64,000 nucleotides of DNA. Origin: UBA7672 sp047601145. Lineage in GTDB: Bacteria; Pseudomonadota; Alphaproteobacteria; Caulobacterales; Hyphomonadaceae. Below, piece after piece: positions 18,833 to 28,635 of this stretch. The position numbers were made by a program, and so were the translations under genes. Within the stretch, counting starts at the first letter, position 1, and every line of letters begins with the position of its first letter. The stretch is from the NCBI GenBank assembly GCA_047601145.1, contig JASGJW010000004.1:1-64000 (forward strand). The letters are read 5' to 3'. The notes beneath the pieces are model-generated. The model searched no databases, was not told where the DNA came from, and saw nothing but the letters and a program-made list of their open reading frames with translations.

Positions 18833-20335
18833 CTAGTCGTCGAGCAGCGAGAGTTGCTGCTCCTTCGAAGCCATGTCGTGGTCGCGGTCGACGAGGCGGG
18901 TGGGGTAGTCGCCAGTGAAGCAGTGGTCGGCGAATTGGGGGGCGCTGTCGTTGCGCTTGCCGGCGCCGAGCGCCTCGTAGAACCCGGGCAGGGAAATGAA
19001 AGCGAGCGAGTTGACCTTCAGGTAGCGCTTCATCTGGTCGATCGACATGGACGAAGCGATCAGCTCTTCCTTGGACGGCATGTCGATGCCGTAGAAGTCC
19101 GGGTGCTTGATCGGGGGGCTGGCGACGCGGAAGTGGATCTCGCGGGCGCCGGCGTCGCGGATCATCTGCACGATGCGCTGTGAGGTGTTGCCGCGGACGA
19201 TCGAGTCGTCGACCAGCACGACGCGCTTGCCTTCGAGGATCGGACGGTTCGGCGCGTGCTTGCGCGAGATGGAGCGCTGGCGGCCGGTCTGGGTCGGCTG
19301 GATGAAGGTGCGGCCGACATAGTGGTTGCGAATGATGCCGAAGCCGAACGGGATCGAGGAGGCTTCCGAGTAACCCAGCGCCGCCGGGTTGCCGCCGTCC
19401 GGCACGGGGCAGACGAGGTCGGCGTCGACATGGCTTTCAGCGGCGAGAACGCGGCCGAAGCGCCGGCGGGTCTCGTAAACACTCTGGCCATGCATGATGG
19501 AATCCGGCCGGGCGAAATAGACGTATTCGAATACGCAGGGCGAGGCGCGGCCGGTCGGGAAGGGCGTCAGGCTTTCGACGCCGGCCTCGGTTATGACCAC
19601 AACTTCGCCGGCCTCGATGTTGCGGACGAAGCTGGCGCCAATTGCATCCAGCGCGCAGGTTTCCGAACACAGGACCGGGGAGCCATCGTCCATCGAACCG
19701 AGCACCAGCGGGCGCAGGCCCCAGGGGTCGCGCGCGCCGATCAGCTTGTCGTTGGTGAGGGCGACGAAGGCATATCCGCCTTCCAGCTGGCGCAGCGCAT
19801 CGATGAAGCGGTCCTCGATCCGGTTGCGCATGGAGCGCGCCGTGAGCTGGAGGACGACTTCGGTGTCCATGGTCGATTGGAAGATGGCGCCGTTCTGGAC
19901 GAGCTCGCGATGGATCGCGCGGGCGTTGGTGAGGTTGCCATTGTGCGCCACGGCAAGACCGCCATGAGCGAGGTCGGCATATATCGGCTGGATGTTGCGG
20001 TGAACGACGCGGCCTGAAGTCGAATAGCGGTTGTGGCCGATGGCCATCTTTCCGGGCAGGCGAGAGATCGCGCCACTATCGTTCGCAAAGCTGTCGCCAA
20101 CGAGGCCCATATGGCGTTCTGAGCGGAACGTGCCGCCCTTGCCGTCGAACGTGACGATGCCGCAGGCTTCCTGTCCGCGATGCTGCAGGGCGTGGAGACC
20201 AAGGGCGGTGAGAACGGCTGCATCCTCGCGTCCGAAGACGCCGAACACGCCGCACTTGTGACCCATTCCATCCTTCGTGCCGGGACGAAAATCGTCGTCC
20301 AGTCCCGGATCTTCGAAGGTGTCAGGACTGTCCAA
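18833..20335 (-). CDS. purF: Amidophosphoribosyltransferase
   Basis: A 500-residue protein catalysing the first committed step of purine synthesis. After a roughly 27-residue leader, CGVFGVFG begins the glutaminase (Ntn) domain with the catalytic Cys. The domain continues GHNRYSTSG and AHNGNLTNA. The C-terminal phosphoribosyltransferase domain carries the PRPP motif VVLVDDSIVRGNTSQ. It lies 31 bases downstream of cvpA, the classical cvpA-purF pair, and is probably translated from the same message. Confidence 0.97.
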   Translation of the reverse strand: MDSPDTFEDPGLDDDFRPGTKDGMGHKCGVFGVFGREDAAVLTALGLHALQHRGQEACGIVTFDGKGGTFRSERHMGLVGDSFANDSGAISRLPGKMAIGHNRYSTSGRVVHRNIQPIYADLAHGGLAVAHNGNLTNARAIHRELVQNGAIFQSTMDTEVVLQLTARSMRNRIEDRFIDALRQLEGGYAFVALTNDKLIGARDPWGLRPLVLGSMDDGSPVLCSETCALDAIGASFVRNIEAGEVVVITEAGVESLTPFPTGRASPCVFEYVYFARPDSIMHGQSVYETRRRFGRVLAAESHVDADLVCPVPDGGNPAALGYSEASSIPFGFGIIRNHYVGRTFIQPTQTGRQRSISRKHAPNRPILEGKRVVLVDDSIVRGNTSQRIVQMIRDAGAREIHFRVASPPIKHPDFYGIDMPSKEELIASSMSIDQMKRYLKVNSLAFISLPGFYEALGAGKRNDSAPQFADHCFTGDYPTRLVDRDHDMASKEQQLSLLDD

Positions 20336-20366
20336 GCTTGCCTCCAGGCAGATGCCAGTAGCTCGT

Positions 20367-20903
20367 CTAGGGCGTAGGCGGCGGCGCGGCCTTGCCCATG
20401 AAGAATTCTATGACGGTGGTCAAGGCGCCGCCAACCGCGCCGGCGACGGAATTCAAGTAGGGATAGCTCTGGCTTTTCGCCAGCCAATCGGGCTCTTCGC
20501 CGGGCCGCACGACTTGGTGAACAAGCAGAACAAACAGAACGGCGGCCAATATGCCGCGGACAACACCGAAGGCGGCCCCGGCGATCCGGTCGAGCGCCCC
20601 GATCTCGGGCGAAGAATGGATCAGCTTGGACATGCGGCTGCCCAGGAAGGCCGCGAGGGCGTAGGCGACAAGAAAGCCGACCACCACGAGGATGATCGAA
20701 GGCACGATCGAGGGCTCGTTGGGAGAAATGATCTGTTTCAGCGGCGGCTCGAAGAACTTCAGGCATAGCCATGCTGCAAGTCCGCCGATCGCGAAGGAAA
20801 CCACCGAAAACGCTTCGCGAATCAGGCCGCGTCCAATGGACATGACGGCTGACAGAATGATCAGCCCGGCAACTACGACATCAAAGACCCAAGGAGGCGC
20901 CAC
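20367..20903 (-). CDS. cvpA: CvpA family membrane protein
   Basis: A 178-residue protein with four predicted helices (start FDVVVAGLIILSAVMSIGRGLIREA; later IILVVVGFLVAYALAAFLG and GILAAVLFVLLVHQVV). The motif RGLIREAFSVVSFAIGGLAA is typical of CvpA. CvpA proteins are inner-membrane proteins with roles in envelope stress in other bacteria. The gene lies between radA (12 bases upstream) and purF. Confidence 0.92.
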   Translation of the reverse strand: MAPPWVFDVVVAGLIILSAVMSIGRGLIREAFSVVSFAIGGLAAWLCLKFFEPPLKQIISPNEPSIVPSIILVVVGFLVAYALAAFLGSRMSKLIHSSPEIGALDRIAGAAFGVVRGILAAVLFVLLVHQVVRPGEEPDWLAKSQSYPYLNSVAGAVGGALTTVIEFFMGKAAPPPTP

Positions 20904-20914
20904 GCAAGAACCCT

Positions 20915-22291
20915 CTACTCCGACCCCCCGCCCAGTACGTCCACGAGGTCCTGGAGTTTGGATAGCCCATGCACCGCCATGCCGTCGACTGTGTCTGGCG
21001 CCCCGGCAGGCACGAAAGCCCTTGAAAAGCCAAGCCTCGCCGCTTCGCGTAGCCTTGGTTCAATGCGTCCCACGGGGCGAATCGCTCCCGATAGCGCAAC
21101 CTCGCCGAAGAACACGGCGCCGTGGGGCAGCGGCTTGTCGAGCAGGGCCGAGGCGAGGGCGGCAGCGGCGGCGAGATCCCCCGCCGGTTCGGCCATGCGA
21201 TAGCCGCCGGTGACGCTCAGATAGACGTCGCGCATGCCGAAGCGCAGGCCGCAGCGCGCATCGAAGACGGCGAGCAGCATTGAGAGGCGGGCATTGTCCC
21301 AACCGACGATGGAGCGGCGTGGGTTGCCTGCGGATTCTGGTCCAGCAAGAGCCTGCACTTCCGCCAGTACGGGGCGCGAGCCTTCCATCGCGGCGAACAC
21401 GGCGCGGCCGGAGGCTTCGGCTTCATTACCTGCGAGGAAGAGCGCGGAGGGGTCTCGCGCGGGCGACAGGCCCAGCTCCCCCATCTCGAACACGCCGATC
21501 TCGTCCGTTGGACCGAAACGGTTCTTGACCGAGCGCAGGATGCGAAACTGATGGCCGCGCTCGCCTTCGAAATAGAAGACAGCGTCGACCATGTGCTCCA
21601 GTACGCGCGGGCCTGCGATCTGACCATCCTTGGTGACGTGACCGACCAGAATGACGGCCGCACCGGTCTTCTTGGCGAAGCGCGTGAGCTCCTGCGCACA
21701 GGCCCGCACCTGCGCGACTGATCCGGGCGCGGCCTCGAGGCTGTCGGACCAGAGCGTCTGGACAGAGTCAACGACAATGACTTCGGGCGATGATGCCTTC
21801 AACGCCTTGAGGATCGAACGAAGATCGGTCTCGGCTGCTAGCTGGACAGGCGATGTCGCGACGCCGAGACGGCGCGCGCGTCCCTGTATCTGGGAGACGG
21901 CTTCCTCGCCGGAGATGTAGACAGCTTTCACGCCTGCCTTGGCCATGGAGGCGGCGGCCTGAAGCAGCAGCGTGGACTTGCCGATGCCCGGATCGCCGCC
22001 GACGAGTACGGCGGAAGAACGGGCGATGCCGCCGCCGAAGACCCGATCAAGCTCATCGATGCCAGTCGACAAGCGTGGAGGCGGCGGCTCGGCGGAATCG
22101 AGCGGTGCGAATTCAACCGTGCCGGCTCGTGTCTTCGTCCCGCTGGAGGGCGCTGCTAGACCGCCCGGAGGCGAACTGACGGATTCCTCGACCAGCGAAT
22201 TCCACGCGCCGCACGCCTCGCACCGTCCCGACCATTTCGCATGGGCGGTCCCGCAGGACTGGCAGACATAGGCGGTCGTTGATTTGGCCAT
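20915..22291 (-). CDS. radA: DNA repair protein RadA
   Basis: A 458-residue protein starts at ATG 22291. It opens with the zinc finger CQSCG...CEACGAW (residues about 10-30). The RecA-like core has Walker A GGDPGIGKSTLLLQ, Walker B VIVVDSVQTLW and the RadA motif KNRFGPTDEIGVFEM. The C-terminal Lon-like P domain includes DLAAAAALASALLDKPLP. RadA is a branch-migration ATPase in recombination. The reading frame stays open far upstream across cysK, but that part is antisense and not coding. Confidence 0.96.
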   Translation of the reverse strand: MAKSTTAYVCQSCGTAHAKWSGRCEACGAWNSLVEESVSSPPGGLAAPSSGTKTRAGTVEFAPLDSAEPPPPRLSTGIDELDRVFGGGIARSSAVLVGGDPGIGKSTLLLQAAASMAKAGVKAVYISGEEAVSQIQGRARRLGVATSPVQLAAETDLRSILKALKASSPEVIVVDSVQTLWSDSLEAAPGSVAQVRACAQELTRFAKKTGAAVILVGHVTKDGQIAGPRVLEHMVDAVFYFEGERGHQFRILRSVKNRFGPTDEIGVFEMGELGLSPARDPSALFLAGNEAEASGRAVFAAMEGSRPVLAEVQALAGPESAGNPRRSIVGWDNARLSMLLAVFDARCGLRFGMRDVYLSVTGGYRMAEPAGDLAAAAALASALLDKPLPHGAVFFGEVALSGAIRPVGRIEPRLREAARLGFSRAFVPAGAPDTVDGMAVHGLSKLQDLVDVLGGGSE

Positions 22292-22513
22292 CCGTGAGAT
22301 GTGACAGGTCGGACGATTCAGCGCCAGAGCGCCAATCGAGGCGGAATGGGGCACAAAAGCGACGTGGAAAATATCCGGTATTGGCCCCCATGAACTATTC
22401 GCGCCGGGCCTGCCCCTTACAACACCGTTTTGGCATTCGATTTCCGGGGTGGACATGTTTGCTCTGCAGCAATGCGGTAGTAGCGTGCACGCACCAAACA
22501 GAGGAAAAATCCC

Positions 22514-23554
22514 ATGGCGCGCTACAATAACATCGTGGAGACCGTCGGCCGTACGCCGGTTGTCCGGATCAATCGGCTTGGACCCGAGGGCGTGAACCTC
22601 TGGGTCAAGGTGGAGGCCTTCAACCCACTCGGCTCGGTGAAGGATCGCCTCGCGCTCGGCGTGATAGAAGCGGCCGAAAAGTCCGGCGAGCTGAAGCCGG
22701 GACAGACGGTTGTCGAAATGACGTCCGGCAACACCGGCATTGGCCTCGCCATGGTGTGCGCCGCCAAGGGCTATCCGCTCGTGATCGTGATGCCGGAGAG
22801 CTTCTCGGTCGAACGCCGGAAGCTGATGCGCTTCCTCGGCGCCAAGGTGCTGCTGACGCCGGCCCCGTTGCGCGCGACTGGTGCGATCAGCAAGACAATC
22901 GAACTGTCGAAGAAGCATGGCTGGTTCATGACGCGGCAGTTCGAGAACGAAGCCAATCCTGCCTACCACGAGAAGACGACGGGTCCAGAAATCATCGAGG
23001 ACTTCAAGTCCGATGGGCTCGACTATTTCGTCACCGGCTACGGCACGGGCGGCACGCTGAATGGCGTCGCACGGGTGCTGACCAAGCAAAGCCCCCGCAC
23101 CAAGATCGTGGTGTGCGAACCGGCTGACGCTCCGCTGCTTTCGAGCGGTCAATCGCAACCGCGCAACGACGATGGCACGCCCGCTACCGGACATCCGGCG
23201 TGGAAGCCGCACCCGATGCAGGGATGGACGCCGGACTTTATTCCGAAACTGACGGGCGAGGTGGATCTTTCGAAGGTTCACAAGATCCTGACGATCGCGG
23301 CGGCGGATGCGATGAAGTGCTCGATGGATCTCGCGCAGAAGGAAGGCGTGTTCGTGGGCATCACGTCCGGCGCGACCTTTGCTGGCGCGCTTGAAGTGGC
23401 GAAGACGGCGCCAAAAGGCTCCAACATCCTCGCGATGTTGCCGGACACGGGTGAGCGCTATCTCTCCACACCGTTGTTCGCCAACACGCCGGCCGAAATG
23501 ACGCCGGAAGAGATCGAGATCATGAAGTCAACGCCCTACGCGGCGCCGGCCTGA
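22514..23554 (+). CDS. cysK: Cysteine synthase A (O-acetylserine sulfhydrylase)
   Basis: A 346-residue protein; GAGGAA lies just upstream of ATG 22514. The PLP lysine is in NPLGSVKDR near residue 43. TSGNTGIGLA is the substrate-binding loop and GYGTGGTLNG binds the phosphate; SGATFAG is near the end. It makes cysteine from O-acetylserine and sulfide. It is longer than most CysK (about 310-325): a loop around residues 208-238 has an extra stretch with QSQPRNDDGTPATGHPAWKP before the usual QGWTPDFIP. It is divergent from radA, with 222 bp between them holding its promoter. Confidence 0.93.
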   Translation: MARYNNIVETVGRTPVVRINRLGPEGVNLWVKVEAFNPLGSVKDRLALGVIEAAEKSGELKPGQTVVEMTSGNTGIGLAMVCAAKGYPLVIVMPESFSVERRKLMRFLGAKVLLTPAPLRATGAISKTIELSKKHGWFMTRQFENEANPAYHEKTTGPEIIEDFKSDGLDYFVTGYGTGGTLNGVARVLTKQSPRTKIVVCEPADAPLLSSGQSQPRNDDGTPATGHPAWKPHPMQGWTPDFIPKLTGEVDLSKVHKILTIAAADAMKCSMDLAQKEGVFVGITSGATFAGALEVAKTAPKGSNILAMLPDTGERYLSTPLFANTPAEMTPEEIEIMKSTPYAAPA

Positions 23555-23637
23555 GCCATGTCGCTTTTCCGTCGGACGGGGCGCAGTTGCGCAATAAGCC
23601 TCGGCTCCGCCCGACGGAAGCATTGCGAGCCCACGCC

Positions 23638-25032
23638 ATGGACAGGACAAATCTCGAAGCCCTCTTCATCCAGATAGCCCGCTACGCCGCCGAGCGCCGG
23701 GCGGGGGATGCCGAACGTCACCACGCCCCGCAGGCCACCTTTGCGGACCAGCTTGAGCGCTTCCGGCTGCGCGTGCAGGACGAAGGCGTGCCGGCCGAGC
23801 AGGTGATCCACGAACTCATCGAACGGGCTGAGCCCGGTCTTGCCGCAATCACCAGCCCGCGCTTCTTCGGCTGGGTGATGGGCGCAAGCAACACGGCCGG
23901 CGTCGCTGCCGATTGGCTGACGAGCCTGTGGGGTCAGAACACCGGCAACAATGCTGCGACGCCTTCCTCATCTGCCGTCGAGGCCCAGACCGGCGCTGCG
24001 CTTCTCGATCTGCTGGACCTGCCAAAAGAGTCTTCGGTCGGCTTCGTTACCGGCGCCACCATGGCCAATTTCACCGGCCTGGCTGCTGCGCGCGGCGAAA
24101 TGCTTCGCCGTGTGGGGTGGGACGTCGAGGCGGACGGCATGTTCGGCGCGCCGCCTGTCACCATCATTCTGGGCGAGGAGGCGCACTCGACCGTTTTCGC
24201 TGCGCTCAAATATCTCGGCTTCGGCGCGCAGCGCGTTTTGAAGGTCGCCGTCGATCGCAACGGAGCGATGATCCCGGCCGCTGTCACCGCGGCGCTCGCT
24301 AACGCGTCCGGTCCCGCCATCGTCATTGCTCAGGCCGGTCAAATCAATACCGGCGCTTTCGACGCGTTCGGACACATCGCTGAGGCCTGCAAGGCGGTGA
24401 ATGCCTGGCTGCACATCGACGGCGCTTTCGGCCTCTGGGCGCGCGCCACGAAGACGCACAGGCATCTTGGCGCAGGTCTCGAACTCGCCGACTCTTGGGC
24501 CGTCGATGGCCACAAATGGCTGCAGACGCCTTATGATTGCGGCTATGCTATCGTGAAGCATTCGGAAGCGCACGCGCGTGCGATGCAGATCGCGGCGAGC
24601 TATCTGCCTAGCGCGGGCGAGGGACCGCGCAATCCTTCAGACTATGTGCCCGAGCTTTCGCGCCGGGCGCGCGGTTTCGCGACATGGGTCATGATCCGCC
24701 ATCTCGGCCGCAATGGCGTTGCCGAGATGATCTCGCGTAACTGCGCCTGCGCCCGCCGTTTCGCTCAGAAGCTCGGCGCTGAAAGCGGCGTCGAAATCCT
24801 CAACGACGTCGTGCTCAATCAGGTCGCCGTCCGTTTCGGCACGGAGGACCAGACCAGGGCCGTGATCGCGCGCATCCAGCAGGGCGGTGTCGCCTTTGTC
24901 GGCGGGTCCGAATGGCGCGGCCGCTGGATCATGCGCATTTCGGTAACCAGCGAGAACACGACGGAAGCTGACGTCGACAAGTCAGTCGACGCGATGCTTG
25001 AAGCCTGGCGTGAAGTCCGCGGCCGTAACTAG
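23638..25032 (+). CDS. PLP-dependent amino-acid decarboxylase (group II, DDC-like)
   Basis: A 464-residue protein starts at ATG 23638. The fold-type I decarboxylase features are present: NNAATPSSSAVE, FVTGATMANFTGLAAARGE, WLHIDGAFGLWA (Asp binding the pyridine nitrogen) and the Schiff-base lysine in DGHKWLQTPYDCG. It belongs with aromatic-L-amino-acid/glutamate decarboxylase-like proteins. Many bacterial members act as aldehyde synthases or have unassigned substrates. It follows cysK by 84 bp on the same strand and converges on a small membrane protein with a four-base overlap. Confidence 0.87.
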   Translation: MDRTNLEALFIQIARYAAERRAGDAERHHAPQATFADQLERFRLRVQDEGVPAEQVIHELIERAEPGLAAITSPRFFGWVMGASNTAGVAADWLTSLWGQNTGNNAATPSSSAVEAQTGAALLDLLDLPKESSVGFVTGATMANFTGLAAARGEMLRRVGWDVEADGMFGAPPVTIILGEEAHSTVFAALKYLGFGAQRVLKVAVDRNGAMIPAAVTAALANASGPAIVIAQAGQINTGAFDAFGHIAEACKAVNAWLHIDGAFGLWARATKTHRHLGAGLELADSWAVDGHKWLQTPYDCGYAIVKHSEAHARAMQIAASYLPSAGEGPRNPSDYVPELSRRARGFATWVMIRHLGRNGVAEMISRNCACARRFAQKLGAESGVEILNDVVLNQVAVRFGTEDQTRAVIARIQQGGVAFVGGSEWRGRWIMRISVTSENTTEADVDKSVDAMLEAWREVRGRN

Positions 25033-25217
25033 CGGGCCACGAAGCACCAGAGGCCGGTGCAGACGCCGAAAACGAGCTGCATGACGAGGTCCATGAGGCC
25101 GCCGATTGCCAGGATCGGAACCCCGACCCACAGGAAGGCCAGCCAGATCGCCGTCGGCGTGATGCGGGGCTCGGGCAGACGATGCCCTGCGACAGTTTGA
25201 ATCTTGGCGCGCGCCAT
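25029..25217 (-). CDS. Small membrane protein, 62 residues
   Basis: ATG 25217 has AGGAG five bases upstream; a GTG two codons earlier is less likely. The protein MARAKIQTVAGHRLPEPRI.. has a short basic N-terminus and then two closely spaced hydrophobic stretches (AIWLAFLWVGVPILAIGG and LVMQLVFGVCTGLWCFV). No family is recognised. It is divergent from the FemAB-like gene. Confidence 0.55.
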   Translation of the reverse strand: MARAKIQTVAGHRLPEPRITPTAIWLAFLWVGVPILAIGGLMDLVMQLVFGVCTGLWCFVAR

Positions 25218-25270
25218 GGGCACTCCTGCTCGTTCACCAATTGGGAGCGGGAATCGCTAACACTTGGCAA

Positions 25271-26218
25271 ATGAGTCGCCTGACTGCCTCCTGGAACCAG
25301 CTTTCGCGCATCGAATGGGACACTGCGCATGCGGCTGCGTGCGCCAGCTATCAGCAGGACTGGGCATATGGCTCGGCGCTCAAGGCGGCTTCGCCTGGCG
25401 TCGATGTGCTGCGCGGTTCGGTCACGCGGCAGGATGGATCGCTGGTGGCGCTGGCGCAGGTGACGGCGCGCCCGTTCGCGATCGCGGGACGGTTCGCGCT
25501 GTGCACGCATGGACCGGTCTGGATTGGAAGTGTGACGGACGAGGAAAAGCGTGAAGCACTTCGTGCGCTGAAAAACTCGCTGCCCCAGAGATGGCCGAAG
25601 CTGCTGGTGTTCACGCCGGACGAGCCGATGAGCAGTGGGTTGAAGGAGCTGAGCCGCGTAACGACCGGTGATGCGACCGTGCTGATTGATCTCACGCAGG
25701 ATGAGGCGGCGCTGCGCTCGGCGCTGGAGTCGAGCTGGCGCAACAAGCTGGGCAAGGCGGAGAAGTCGGATCTTGTGCTGCAGAGGTCGGGACTGAAGCC
25801 TGCGCAGTATCGCTGGCTGCTAGATGCCGAAACGAAGCAGCGGCAGAAGCGCGGCTATCGCGCCATGCCGCTTGAACTGACGGAACGCTGGCAGGATGCG
25901 AAGGCCGAGGGGGCGAACGGTGATCGTGGTGCAGGCATGGCCGTGTTCCGCGCTGATATAGGCCGTGACGCGGCGGCGGGCATGCTGTTTCTCATTCATG
26001 GCAAGCGCGCCACATATCATGTCGGTTGGACCAGCGAGGCGGGGCGTGACAATGCCGCGCACAACCTGATCTTGTGGTCCGCCATGAAAGAGCTGAAGGC
26101 GCGCGGCATCGCCCAGCTCGATCTTGGAGGCGTCAACACACAGTCGGGCGCCGGGATCGCGCGCTTCAAGCTGGAGACGGGCGGGACCGTGCTCCAGCGT
26201 GCTGGGGCCTTCGTGTGA
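25271..26218 (+). CDS. FemAB-like / GNAT acyltransferase
   Basis: A 315-residue protein begins MSRLTASWNQLSRIEWDTAH. The second half has the FemAB/BioF2 GNAT features ESSWRNKLGKAEKSDLVL, MAVFRADIGRDAAAGMLFLIHG, ATYHVGWTSEAGRD and LILWSAMKELKARGIAQLDLGG ending in GIARFKLETGG. These proteins add aminoacyl groups to peptidoglycan precursors or act as related acyltransferases. In Gram-negative bacteria the function is usually unknown. It converges on the NatB-type permease gene, with three bases between them. Confidence 0.8.
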   Translation: MSRLTASWNQLSRIEWDTAHAAACASYQQDWAYGSALKAASPGVDVLRGSVTRQDGSLVALAQVTARPFAIAGRFALCTHGPVWIGSVTDEEKREALRALKNSLPQRWPKLLVFTPDEPMSSGLKELSRVTTGDATVLIDLTQDEAALRSALESSWRNKLGKAEKSDLVLQRSGLKPAQYRWLLDAETKQRQKRGYRAMPLELTERWQDAKAEGANGDRGAGMAVFRADIGRDAAAGMLFLIHGKRATYHVGWTSEAGRDNAAHNLILWSAMKELKARGIAQLDLGGVNTQSGAGIARFKLETGGTVLQRAGAFV

Positions 26219-26221
26219 TCC

Positions 26222-27721
26222 TCATCCGGTATTCCGGCCGAACATCATGCCGATGAAGCCGCCGAGCTTGGGTGGTTGACCCGTGCGCAGAAGGCTCGCC
26301 TGGAAGACGCGGCCAAGCAGGTAGAGTTCCGCGAGCACGAACAGCGCGAGCATGGCCCCAGTCGCCAGAACCTCCCAGATCGGGACCCCCGTGCCAAGCC
26401 GGGCCAACATGGCAAACGGCGTGTAGAGCGGTATCCACGAAAGGATCAGCGCAAACGGACTGTTCGGAGACGTGACGACCGACAACATCATGAACACTGT
26501 CGGCAGCATGATCAGGAAGATTACCGGCATAAGGTACGACTGCGCATCTTGGAGCGAGTTCGATAGCGCGCCGATGGCGAGATACAGCATCGAGATGATG
26601 AGGTAGCCGGCCAGGAAGTAGTAGATCATCGCGATGATCATCCATGGCTGGTCGATCGCAGCCAGCGATGGTTTCACGATGTCGGCGACAAGGCCCTGCA
26701 CAGCGAGCGAGGCGCCGACCGCTGCGCCGACCCACACGCCGAGAATGGTAAGGCCGATGGCGCCCAGGCCGAGCAATTTGCCGTACATGAGCTCCGCCGG
26801 GCGAATGCAGGCGAGCACGGATTCAAGCAGCTTGTTGGAGCGCTCCTCGATCACGCCCTGAAGCATCATCGAGCCCGTAACCATGACCGTGACCAGCAGC
26901 AGATAGACCATCGCCAGCGGCAGGGCGGAGCGGATCAGCACCTGCTCGCGGCCCTCGCCCTGCGGCGGGGCGCTGACAGTCAGCGGCACGGCGATGTTGG
27001 TGATCTGCGCGGCCATTTCCGGCGTGAGCCCGCTGGCCTCGAGCGCCTTCGAGCGAATGATCCGCGTGGTTTCCGAGCGGACAATATCGACGAGATAGGA
27101 ATTCGGCGTTCCGTTGGTCCACATGCGAACGGGATTCGCCGGTCCGACGTCAGCGGGGATGTAGACGGCGAGAGCGAGCGGGCGTGCGCCTTCCTTCGTA
27201 GCGATCTCGTCCTGGATATAGGGGGCGAGCGCTTCGCCTACTTTTTCCGCGCCCTGATCGGCCGGGACGTCGGCGGGCAGGTCGGCGCGCAGATAGGTTG
27301 GCTTGTCGATCTCGAAGTTGGGGGCGTCTTTTGGCAGGACGGGCTTGATGAGTTTCATCGCGGCCTCGGCGCCGCCTTCGGCCATGAACTGCTCGACCTG
27401 CGTATCGGTGAACCAGCGGTCTCCCTTCGCCCATATGGCGTCTGGCTTGGCCGAGGCGGCGTTCCAGCGCTGCACATAGGCGGAAAGGTCGCCAAGATCG
27501 GAGCGCTGCCAGTTGAGGTCAATGCGATGCTCGATGGCATTGCCGAACTGGCCCGTTTCGTCGACCAGCACGTAGGCGGAGTTCAGTTGTGGCCGGAAGA
27601 AGCGGCCAGCGACCTGTGTGATGCCGATTACGACCGGCAGGACGAGCAGCATCACCCAGAAGCCTCGGGTCGAGGCGATCTGCTTGTATTCCCGCTTCGC
27701 GACGAGAAAAATGTTTCTCAT
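26222..27721 (-). CDS. ABC exporter permease, NatB-type
   Basis: A 499-residue ABC-2 type permease. One membrane helix near residues 20-37 is followed by a large extracytoplasmic domain to about residue 285, then five to six helices (including LAMVYLLLVTVMVTGSMMLQ and IIAMIYYFLAGYLIISMLYL). The segment GVIEERSNKLLESVLACIRP is the coupling region typical of NatB/YhaP permeases. It overlaps the ATPase gene by ATGA and forms a heteromeric exporter with it. The substrate is unknown (sodium for NatAB in Bacillus). Confidence 0.88.
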   Translation of the reverse strand: MRNIFLVAKREYKQIASTRGFWVMLLVLPVVIGITQVAGRFFRPQLNSAYVLVDETGQFGNAIEHRIDLNWQRSDLGDLSAYVQRWNAASAKPDAIWAKGDRWFTDTQVEQFMAEGGAEAAMKLIKPVLPKDAPNFEIDKPTYLRADLPADVPADQGAEKVGEALAPYIQDEIATKEGARPLALAVYIPADVGPANPVRMWTNGTPNSYLVDIVRSETTRIIRSKALEASGLTPEMAAQITNIAVPLTVSAPPQGEGREQVLIRSALPLAMVYLLLVTVMVTGSMMLQGVIEERSNKLLESVLACIRPAELMYGKLLGLGAIGLTILGVWVGAAVGASLAVQGLVADIVKPSLAAIDQPWMIIAMIYYFLAGYLIISMLYLAIGALSNSLQDAQSYLMPVIFLIMLPTVFMMLSVVTSPNSPFALILSWIPLYTPFAMLARLGTGVPIWEVLATGAMLALFVLAELYLLGRVFQASLLRTGQPPKLGGFIGMMFGRNTG

Positions 27722-28635
27722 TTCACGATCTCCTGGTCGGCGCCGACAAGGTGGATGAAGACATCGTGCAGGCTCGGCTTGTGGCTTTCAAAGCCGCGCA
27801 ATGCGAAGCCATTGGCGGTGCAAGCCTGAAGCAGCGCGCCGGAGTCTGCACCCGGCTTCAGCTGAACTTCCCATGTGCTCCAGCCATCGGCTCCGCCAAG
27901 TCGTTTTGTCCCGATAACGCCGGGAAGGGCGGCGGGATCGCTCTGCGAGGTGACGGTGAGGCGACCGGGCAGGGTGGCGCGCGCTTCTTCCTGCGTGCCT
28001 TCGAAGACCTTCTTGCCGCGCGCAAGAAGAAGCAGCCGGTCGCTGAGGCGTTCGGCATGCTGCATCACATGGGTGGAGAAGATGACGGTCGAGCCGCCCT
28101 TCGCGGCTTCGAGCACAAGGTCCTCAAGCACTTTCTGGTTCACCGGATCGAGGCCGGAGAAGGGTTCATCGAGGATCAGCAGGCGTGGCTTGTTGACCAT
28201 CGCGGCTGCGACCTGAACCTTCTGCTGCATGCCCTTGGAAAGCTTGTCGACCGTGGACTTGGTCCATTCCGCAAGACCAAAGCGCTCGATCAGTCGCTCG
28301 GCCTCCTTCTTCGCGGAAGCAGCGTCCATCCCTTTGATCTGTCCGAAGTAGACGATCGTGTCGAGCGTGGACATACGGCGATAGAGGCCGCGTTCTTCAG
28401 GAAGAAAGCCGATCTCTGAGGCGTTCTCGCGACCGGGCGCGCGGCCGAGGATTTCGATTTTACCGGAAGTCGGCCGGATGATGTCGAGCGCCATGCGCAG
28501 GCTGGTTGTCTTGCCCGCACCATTGCCGCCCAGAAAGCCGAACAGGCCGCCTTCGGGAACGTTGAAGGAAAGATCGTTCACCGCGGTGAAGTCGCCGAAG
28601 CGCTTCACGACATGGTCGAGCGTGAGGATCGCCAT
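27718..28635 (-). CDS. ABC exporter ATP-binding protein, NatA-type
   Basis: A 305-residue protein. Walker A is GGNGAGKTTSLRMAL (about 36-50), the signature is LSKGMQQKVQVAAAMV, Walker B is LLILDEPFSGLDPVN and the H-loop is VIFSTHVMQHAERL. A C-terminal domain of about 80 residues follows, as in NatA/YhaQ. It is the first gene of the pair; about 127 bp upstream separate it from mlaF on the same strand. Confidence 0.92.
   Translation of the reverse strand: MAILTLDHVVKRFGDFTAVNDLSFNVPEGGLFGFLGGNGAGKTTSLRMALDIIRPTSGKIEILGRAPGRENASEIGFLPEERGLYRRMSTLDTIVYFGQIKGMDAASAKKEAERLIERFGLAEWTKSTVDKLSKGMQQKVQVAAAMVNKPRLLILDEPFSGLDPVNQKVLEDLVLEAAKGGSTVIFSTHVMQHAERLSDRLLLLARGKKVFEGTQEEARATLPGRLTVTSQSDPAALPGVIGTKRLGGADGWSTWEVQLKPGADSGALLQACTANGFALRGFESHKPSLHDVFIHLVGADQEIVK

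Noticed and set aside
22292..23281. Upstream extension of the radA reading frame across cysK
   Set aside because: The radA zinc finger begins right after ATG 22291, and the extension is the antisense of cysK.
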